From positions 62,001 to 126,000 of the forward strand of contig LATX02000248.1 in the NCBI GenBank assembly GCA_001466705.2: a stretch of DNA of 64,000 bases, given 5' to 3'. The DNA comes from Moniliophthora roreri (taxonomy: Eukaryota > Basidiomycota > Agaricomycetes > Agaricales > Marasmiaceae). The notes under the pieces are model-generated. The model did not search any database. It saw only the letters and a list, made by a program, of their open reading frames with translations, and was not told the DNA's origin. Positions 56,657-64,000 of the stretch are shown here, piece by piece (positions within the stretch are counted from its first letter, which is position 1; each line of letters starts with the position of its first letter). The translations under genes and the position numbers were made by a program.

Positions 56657-57919
56657 TTGGAAACGTGTAAATATATATGTCTAGATGGTTTTTTGAATGG
56701 TTCTTAACTGGCTTGACTATTAAAGCACCCAAGTGGGCAAGAGGCGCCACGGGCGCCTTTATATAGGAGTGGAAACGCGGGAAAGATTGCGTTGCCAAGG
56801 TTATCGTCACTCCCACCTCAGCCTTCTTCATCCATGTCGGTAATCCTGTCTCATTCAAAGCCTCAAATCCCAGACTTGCTGATTGTTCAATACTAGACTA
56901 GGTTGCGATGTGTACCAAAAGGCCGTCAATGACGCCTGGCATCGCAATGGTAAAGTGTTTCAGTACATCTCCGGAGCGCCATACTAGACTAAAGCCTTTT
57001 TCAAACCAGTGAAAACATCTGATAAAAGGACTATTAGGGTGATAGATATTGAAATTTTTATCATGGGAGACTTGTAAGAGATATACATGACTGCAGCTGG
57101 TTCATTGTGCGTGGCCCCAAATTCTCCCGTTCGCTTCATTTAACTTGATTCAAGCTCTTCAGGTATATCCATATCTGCATACACGTCTGAGTCACCCGAG
57201 AGCGCACGCCTTTTTCCAGTGTTATCCTCTCATCCCTATATGAGTAGAAGGAGCACGGCCGCGGGCGAGTTACCTATCCACAGGTGCTCCAGCAAGTTCA
57301 TCCAAGGCTCACTGCTTTGGTGCATCTGTGACAGCCCCTTACTCGGAACTTATCTTGATCAACAGTAACCCACGTTCACTCTCGATCGCGCGCAGCCTCA
57401 CCGGAAGACGCCCGGACACCAAGACGCGCTCACGGCTTGTCAACGCCATTCACGGCCGAGACGAAAATCTGACAAATTATGTCTTTCATAGACGTATACC
57501 CTTGGGTGTTGCTGACGTCTGGGCCTCTGAAGAAGGTTCAAGTGGGCTCTGGACATCATTTTCATCAATTTCGACTCTCCACCTTGCAGAGTCACAGATC
57601 CGTCTTGTCTCGATCCACAACAAATTTCCGGAGTCTTACCCAGATAGAAATCCCCGGTTCGCTTTCGGATTTCCACCCGTGCGAGTACGACATCGGCATT
57701 TCTTCACCTATACCGTTACCACATCATAATGCTTTGTTGCTCTGCTCAAAACTATCCAAATGTTGAGAATATTCATCCACATACTTGCGTAATTCAAACG
57801 GCTCCGACCCATTACCTCTTCTGGTGGCTCAAGGTTCGCGTCCGAGCATAAAAGACAAGGCCGACAGACATAAATTCGTGTACACTCCAGTATCATCATC
57901 CCTGCATACCACAGGAGCC
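56657..57919. other. Intergenic between the two IDO genes
   Basis: About 1.26 kb. A 133-codon frame at 57328-57729 lacks motifs and is not supported. The distal part is the promoter of IDO 2. Nothing else clear. Confidence 0.4.
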
Positions 57920-59326
57920 ATGTCAACCCAGGTTCACGACTCAAAGGCTTCAAAATGGCTTCAATCCATTGTCTTTGACGTGGATCCTAGGACAGGATTC
58001 ATGCCGCCAAAGGTTCCGCTGCAAAGGCTTCCTGGTGACTGGGAAGCATGGGAGACCCTGTTAGCTGAAGCAATCAGAGACCGCCTGGCGCCTGGAGACA
58101 AGATTGGCCTGTCTGACGCGGAGAAGAGCCTGTCTGCACGGTGGCGTGCATCTGTACGAGCGGTAGGTGTCTAACAGGTCGTGCAAATTGGGTCGTCACT
58201 GATCTGGGATTAGATGCCAGTGTTGCCTACTACGCAACTACTAAAAGCTGATGAACCCATGCTCTCGCGTCGCGCTCATCTCGTGCTGGCTTTCCTTCTT
58301 TCATTTTATGTGCAGACTCTCCCTCCTCAATCTCCCATCCTCGTTCCAAAACCCATTGCCATACCCCTTCTCCATGTGTCGAAATTCATCGGAATGCCAC
58401 CGGTTATCACGTATGCTGACTGTGTGCTATACAACTGGCAGACTGTCCCAAGCTTGACCGGCAATACCCGTGATTCGTCCATCACTGCCGCTGCCATCGA
58501 TCCTGACACACTCCATTGTCAAACCTTGTTCACTGGTCTTGGCGATGAAGAGGCATTCTACCTGTCATCTGCCAAAATCGAAATCCGGGGTGTCGAGGCT
58601 CTCGATATCATGCGTTCCACCATGGACGAGCTCTTTGTCAGTGATGCTATCGCCGTCGGCCGTGTAACAAAGTTGCTCGACCGACTCGCCCTCGTCATCC
58701 GGGATCTCAAAACCCTTTTGATGGACGTTCGTAAAGGCTGTGACCCCGAAGCGTATTACAGTCAAGTCCGCCCTTTCTTCAGAGGCCAAGATGCATCTCA
58801 CGAACAACGCAAGTGGGTATTTGAAGGTATCGAAGAGTATCCCGAGTTGGTCGAGTCGGATATTACAAAGGAGTTATCTGGGGCTAGTGCGGGGCAGAGC
58901 TCGTTGATATACGCCTTGGATGTCTTTTTAGGTGTCGAAGACGTCAGGTCGTCATCATTCATGGCGCGAATGCAAAAGTACATGCCAAGGAACCATCGAC
59001 TATTCTTGGATCACTTGTCTTCAAACACTCGGCCATTGAGGCAATTTGTGATGGAGAGGAATACACAGGGGTCGAGTGAGGAGTCGTCTTTGGTGGAGGC
59101 GTATAATGCGGCCGTCAAGGCTTTGAAAGAGTTTAGAGATGGGCATATGATTATTGCGAGTTTGTACATTATTGGGCCGGCTAGGAGAGCACGGAATGCT
59201 CTGGAGGATCGAGAGGAGACGATCAAGCTGAAGGAAAAGTCGTTAAAGGGAACTGGTGGTACTGATATGGTAAAGTTTTTGAAGGGAGTTCGAGATAATA
59301 CGATGGATTCGATGCTTGTAGCATGA
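57920..59326 (+). CDS. Indoleamine 2,3-dioxygenase, copy 2
   Basis: Tandem paralogue of copy 1 with the same two-exon plan: 57920-58162 and 58214-59326, intron 51 bases, at the equivalent codon. Starts MSTQVHDSKASKWLQSIV and continues FDVDPRTGFMPPKVPLQRLP. Exon 2 begins MPVLPTTQLLKADEPMLSRR. Key blocks: TLFTGLGDEEAFYLSSAKIE, GCDPEAYYSQVRPFFRG, LSGASAGQSSLIYALDVFLG, YMPRNHRLFLDHL with the His expected to bind haem, and LKGTGGTDMVKFLKGVRDNT. About 450 residues. The two proteins are similar throughout but clearly diverged, so the duplication is not recent. One copy may serve NAD synthesis and the other induced tryptophan breakdown; this split is speculation. Confidence 0.93.
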
Positions 59327-59435
59327 TCTGTACTAATATGCCTCTATGTACTTGTATATCTGGTACTACACCTATGGCTTGTCGAAAATTAATATTTATC
59401 GCTTGAGCGTACGCCTCGTCCCGCGTGACCACACA

Positions 59436-59466
59436 TGGTCCGTGCGCCATCAACTGGTCCGTGCGC
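59436..59466 (+). promoter_or_regulatory. Two 12-bp direct repeats upstream of U2
   Basis: TGGTCCGTGCGC occurs at 59436-59447 and 59455-59466, 19 bases apart start to start, just before the TATA box. It is a good candidate snRNA upstream element. Confidence 0.6.
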
Positions 59467-59477
59467 ATCTGGGAATG

Positions 59478-59484
59478 TATAAAA
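59478..59484 (+). promoter_or_regulatory. TATA box of the U2 snRNA gene
   Basis: TATAAAA lies about 26-30 bases before the likely 5' end of U2, the spacing expected for RNA polymerase II initiation. Confidence 0.7.
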
Positions 59485-59503
59485 GCGACCCGCAATCATT
59501 TTG

Positions 59504-59820
59504 ATTCCTTACCACTCTGGCCTTTTGGCTTAGATCAAGTACGTTTCATTTCCATTTCTGGTCTATTTGTTTTAAGCCGAAAGCTGACAATCCTCGCTTT
59601 AAACAGGTGTAGTATCTGTTCTTTATAGGTATGTGGTTTTTATACTACACTTACCATATATAGTGCTGATATTTCCTTTTTAATCCAGCTTAACCGCTAT
59701 AACGACCCCATCGGGGTCTGTTTTCGGTTATATAATTTTTGCCGCCCCCGTTCCTTGAGCTCTGCTTGCAACTCGAGGACACGATGACCTTGCTATTGCA
59801 GTGCCGGCTTGTGTCGTCAG
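59504..59820 (+). ncRNA. U2 spliceosomal snRNA, split by two introns
   Basis: Exon 1 (about 59504-59538) contains GGCCTTTTGGCTTAGATCAA: stem I and the U6-pairing segment. Intron 1 is 59539-59606 (GTACGT...ACAG, branch-like GCTGAC). Exon 2 (59607-59628, 22 nt) starts GTGTAGTATCTGTTC and carries GTAGTA, the part that pairs with the pre-mRNA branch site. Intron 2 is 59629-59688 (GTATGT...CCAG, branch-like GCTGAT). Exon 3 starts CTTAACCGCTATAACG. Joining exons 2 and 3 restores stem IIa, TTATAG pairing with CTATAA. GACCCCATCGGGGTC is stem IIb, ATTTTTG (59735-59741) the Sm site, and CTATTGCAGTGCC the conserved loop IV. The spliced RNA would be about 189 nt, close to fission yeast U2. The exact ends are estimates. 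An mRNA-type intron in U2 is already known from the yeast Rhodotorula. Confidence 0.92.
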
Positions 59821-59821
59821 G

Positions 59822-59841
59822 GGATCCTTTTCGGAGGATCC
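59822..59841 (+). terminator. Hairpin at the U2 3' end
   Basis: GGATCCT and AGGATCC pair perfectly around a 6-base loop, immediately after stem-loop IV. It may serve in 3' end formation, but this is inference. Confidence 0.4.
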
Positions 59842-60180
59842 ACTTTTCTCTCTATCTTTTTGCTCTGCTCTATGTACAGCTTCTGTTTGAAGCTTTGCGG
59901 GAATGAGCAAATGGATTGGTTGAGGAAGGAGGAATCTTTACATTTTTGAGTTGCATGCTTGAGTATCCTTCCGGGACATTTGTTAACTCTACGTTAGGTG
60001 TAGTATGGTATCTACATATGTATTGTGTACATTGGAGCTCCAGAATACCGAGTATCTTTACTATGTCAGTCAATAGCTAGGTGGTGTGCAGAGTATGGAT
60101 GTTACAAGTTCGGATTTATCCGAATTTGTTCTTTATTGTTGCAACTGATCCAAAATTTTTTGAGCCTTGTGCCATCACGG
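59842..60180. other. Intergenic, border of second transposon block
   Basis: CpG sites are still present to about 60,175, then almost vanish. No gene. Confidence 0.4.
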
Positions 60181-63100
60181 AATGTTCTCCCATGAACAGA
60201 TTCCTCCTTATGGTAGCACCCTCTTACTGCACAACACAGCACTTTGTCTGCCAGCATATATGTACAACAATTGTAGTGAAATGCTTAATGAGGTCTGGTC
60301 CATATCACAATTAGTATGGAGATACATCTTTTTCTTGCAGATTCTGTGGAAGTCCAGTGATCTCACAACACAAATTCCAGTCACCACTACTACTTGGAGT
60401 AAATATCAGAGAGAACCACAGTATTCTGTACCTTGACACATTGTTTCAGCTTCTAACTGGCAACAGATTTATATCATACAGTTTAAGGGGGTAGTCTATT
60501 TTAGTGGCAACTATTTTGTATCTCAAATTATTGATACAAATAACTGGGTCTGGTTTCATGGTGGTATATCCTCTCTTCATAGTCAGAGAGGAAAATACAT
60601 ATTTAATGCTGACCTTAATATCTTGTTGTTAGATATAAGCAGGTGCTGACAACAATATACTATCCATAAACCTATTAGAATTTCCTATAGCTACTTTTCT
60701 GGCTTTCTTCCTCTTTTTGAGTGCTTTTTGAGCCAAAAACAGCCCAAAAGGCACTTCAAAACAGCAAAAAAGCCAGAAAAGTGGCAGGATTCATAAGAAA
60801 TTCTAATGCACTGCCTCTGCCTAGAAATGCCAATTTTGATAGAAATGAATCTCTATCATTATCAATCCTCAATAGTTCTCTGCTACAAATTTATTTTGGA
60901 TGCTTTAATGTATTGTCTCAAAATCTGCTGACTTATACTTATTAAATATAATAAGGAAGAAATAGAATGGATTTTACAATCTGGGCAATAATAGTTTTTC
61001 AGTGTGTGACAGTGAATTTCAGGCTTTGGTTGAGATGGAGACTGGGTGAATATGCACCAAAGTTGGTATATACACTTGAATACATGTTACCTTAAGCTAA
61101 AAAATGCTCCAATGGCAAAACAATCTCATAGTATGAAATGCAATGTTGAAAGAGTAGAAGTGTAAAGCAAGGTTGAATAATTTTTGAACTCCACCTGCCA
61201 TGAGCAATTCTGAATGTAGAATGTGTCACTTGCATTTGCACTCACCATTCATCTTGCTCACTATCTGCCCACAGGGCAGATAGACAGGGTATGCAGGCCA
61301 ATAAATTTCCTTCTTTAAATCCTTTGGAGCTCAAGAGTCAGTTGAACTTCAAGAAGCAGCACAAGAAGGGCAATGACTGTTCTGTCACTGTCTATACTAG
61401 TATTGCAATGTCAGTAGAGGGCTAGGCAGCTGTGGAAGGCAACTAGTTGCAGCTCTGAACTATAGTCAACAATATTTTTCTAGGCACTTCTGGTTGATTG
61501 ATAGTAAAGTATTCTTCACAATGTACATAGCTGATAGTTATGTGACCATGAGAAGGTTTGCTATATTTTGTCCACAGGTGACATCACCAGGCTATAAACT
61601 CTGCAAAGGTAGGCTAGTTGAGCCATGTTCATATAGGGGACAGCAGGTGTTAGATATCCTCTGAGATCTAAACAAGACATCTTAATCAGTCATTGAATGG
61701 TTTCAAAAAAAAGCATGACTTGCTGCTGAGAATTATTCAACCTTATCTCTTTTATGTACTGCCAGCAAAGAAAAACTTGAATGACAGGGCCATGCTTGTC
61801 CCAATCAATGATAATAAAGTAGATATTCTACAGTGTAAGGCTTGATTAGATTTCTAATAGTTGTGAAGCAATATGCTAACTTACACTCCATTTAGGCATT
61901 TATATGGCATGACCTTTTCCCTACTTCTGGTAACAACAATTGATTCTGGCTGCTGCCCTTGGTTCCACATCACACAAATCATAAAGTGCATACAAAGTTG
62001 CTGCAATAGAATTTGTGAGCAAAAAGAATGGAGAATTGAGTTACAAATAAGTACCTGGTGTGTGTACTTAAACCTAAAATCTGAATCAAGCAATTTCAGC
62101 ATTTGGTTTTCCAGGTCAGATGGTTGGACAGTTTGCTTTTTGTGTGTCCTGGTCATAATTGCATGCTCTCTAAGAGCTAGTACATTGATAAACTGCAACT
62201 GGATTAGTAGAGGTCAATGTTGAGAGCAGAGACACAAATGTTTGTCAACTGCTTCACATGGTGTTGTAGTAAAGAGATGTTTGTTCTTTGGTACTACTAT
62301 GAAAAGCAATTGTTAGCCCATCTGCATATGGTTAAATCTGCAAGACTCACTATAGTTGAAAAATTGCCATGAAAGCACTTCAAGGTTGAAAGAGACCATC
62401 CATCAGCACCCAGATATGACTGTCCAGTTCTTGCCTGAAACTCATAGTAGGCTTTGACGACTTCAAGTGGAATGGGTTCTCCATCTGGTTGCAGAGAGTT
62501 TTTGAATGGTGTTTTATTGTTTGGATTCTAAATTATCCCAAGAAAACAAATGAAATTGTCATGAATCTAAAGGCAATTATCAGTCAGAATGGCATTTTGA
62601 TTGAGTGCTTCAAGCTCTATACAAATGTACTCCAACTCTGTCAACTCCATGACTACCTTGTGATGTGTTATGTCTCACAATGCAATGTTTGCCTATATAG
62701 TATCAATCTCTCTGAACTTTGCCAGCTGTGTTTCAAATGCCTTTCCATTGTCTCTCTGGTTTGGTTTTGGGTGCTTGCTGACCTGCCTGTTCTCTGAAGT
62801 GCTGATTTCAGAGACAGGCCTCTTCAATGGAGCATCTCTGGTAACCTTGAAGGTTACATGTAGAATAGATAAATTCCACAGCTCTGTATCAAAAAAAACA
62901 GTATGGTTGTTATAAAGTAGGGTTCTGTTGTGTGAGGCCATGACTGACACTCTGACTTGACTTGCTGAACCTGAGATGATGCCTTGTGATGCCAGCATAA
63001 ACAGAACATTGTGAAGAACAGTAGTCTTGTCAATCTCTGTTAGAGAAAGTAAATCAGTTTTATTTGTGGTGAGCTTGAAAGACTTGTCCAAATTGCAATT

Positions 63101-64000
63101 TCCTTCAAGGCTTGGCCCAATCACAGTTATCAAGAATTGTTCCTTGAGGGCTGGCAGCACAATACAGTAGTTCCAACAAATTGATTGTGAGTCTTAAGAT
63201 AAGGGAAAGAGGTGCTCAGTGCATTGAGAGTCCAAGAAAGTAAAAGAGTAGTAGGTGATGGTTGGCAGCCAAGATGAAACACACATGTCAATGCATCAGG
63301 CAGAATGTTAAGCTGATGCAGAACAGCTTGCAACATGTACAAACCTGCTTATTGGACATAAGATTACAAGATTCTAGTAGTATACACACATGAGCTATAT
63401 AATTAAATGGTTCTAAAGATGAGGACAGACAATAATAATCTAATAACAAACAGACAGCAATGTGACATGATGAATTGATGGTATGGTAAAACATTGGAGG
63501 AAGACAGGGCAACAGAAGAAAAGCAAATCATAAAGTGAACATATTCTAGACATTGTTGTCAAACTTTCAGCCAGCAAACTCTTGTAGCTCCCAAAGAACA
63601 GATTTTGCCCACTTGACGGCAGTGGTGCAAACATCTTCTGTATCATCCACAGTCATAGCTTCAATGAGGTTTAGTGATGGGCAATGAAAGCAGCATGAAT
63701 CTTCTGAAACACACCCTTGAATGTTCTGTTGATAGCTTTGATTTTTGGCTCCCTTTGTAACACCTGTCAAGTGAAAATCAGATTTGTTGGTAACAGTGTT
63801 TGTGAGACAATAAACTTGCCCTGTATATGTCCACAAGCTCTGCTTCTGTCAGAGATGAGTTTTTCACACAAGTGACAGCATCACCATTGCTGTGCCCCCT
63901 CTGGCAGTCCATTAGAATTCACATATAATGTCCAAGAAAGACTCCTTTAAAATAACTTCCATGCCACTGACTGTTCTAGATAGGGCATCAAGACACATCT
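60181..64000. mobile_element. CpG-depleted, transposon-like block (unclassified)
   Basis: Nearly 4 kb, AT-rich, with only a few CG dinucleotides (for example near 62457 and 63617). Its base composition matches the proven retrotransposon tract at 13.5-20.5 kb. Most frames that look protein-like are on the minus strand: 63567-63836 (LNLIEAMTVDDTEDVCTTAV), 62693-63160 (LDKSFKLTTNKTDLLSLTEI) and 61881-62198. They are short and separated by stops, as in a decayed transposon ORF. I could not assign a family, and no LTR pair is visible inside the window. The block continues past the right edge. Confidence 0.55.
60674..60807. repeat. Long imperfect inverted repeat (about 60-bp arms)
   Basis: The left half (ATTAGAATTTCCTATAG, then ACTTTTCTGGCTTTCTTC) mirrors the right half (GCCAGAAAAGT, then ATAAGAAATTCTAAT). 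The centre is near 60740. It would fold into one long hairpin and resembles a foldback or MITE-like element inside the transposon block. Confidence 0.75.

Noticed and set aside
57328..57729. 133-codon frame between the IDO genes
   Set aside because: Ser/Arg-rich with no recognisable motif; competing frames exist on both strands.

Overview
The window looks like nuclear DNA of a mushroom-forming basidiomycete (Agaricomycetes). Genes are dense and split by many short GT-AG introns of about 50-65 bases. The gene content is also typical of that group: FunK1 fungal-type protein kinases, DUF6699- and DUF6697-like proteins, a solo BTB protein, and methylation-scarred LTR retrotransposons. I cannot name the genus from sequence alone. 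Gene models were spliced by eye, so internal exon edges may be off by a few codons.

Layout. 1-13.2 kb: three dispersed copies of a coiled-coil/DUF6697-like family (one cut by the window edge), an MFS sugar transporter, a BTB/POZ protein and a membrane-anchored DUF6699-like protein. 13.5-20.45 kb: a CpG-depleted transposon block. It holds a decayed gag-bearing LTR element, interrupted by a complete 2.4-kb non-autonomous Ty1/copia-type element with identical-length LTRs, a 5-bp target duplication and a copia-style half-tRNA primer site. 20.45-41.05 kb: an island of four FunK1 kinase genes (A on minus; B, C, D in tandem on plus), a bestrophin-family channel, a small membrane protein and two O-methyltransferase paralogues. 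41.05-47.4 kb: an O-fucosyltransferase-like type II membrane protein, a small unknown gene and long gene-poor stretches. 47.4-59.3 kb: an amino-acid catabolism block with glycine cleavage T protein (mitochondrial), D-amino-acid oxidase (peroxisomal, ends SKL), an aromatic/aminoadipate-type aminotransferase and two tandem indoleamine 2,3-dioxygenases. 59.4-59.84 kb: a U2 snRNA gene split by two mRNA-type introns. 60.1-64 kb: a second CpG-depleted, transposon-like block.

How the genes relate. The 47-59 kb block reads as a tryptophan/kynurenine and D-amino-acid breakdown neighbourhood: IDO makes N-formylkynurenine, the aminotransferase could convert kynurenine to kynurenic acid, and DAAO handles D-amino acids. 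The FunK1 genes share almost identical 5' exons but diverge in the last exon, which encodes the kinase C-lobe. This suggests gene conversion plus diversification. Kinase A borders the transposon block and carries CpG-to-TpG changes, one of which appears to have made a premature stop. The most unusual single object is the U2 snRNA gene, whose branch-site-pairing segment sits on a 22-nt exon.
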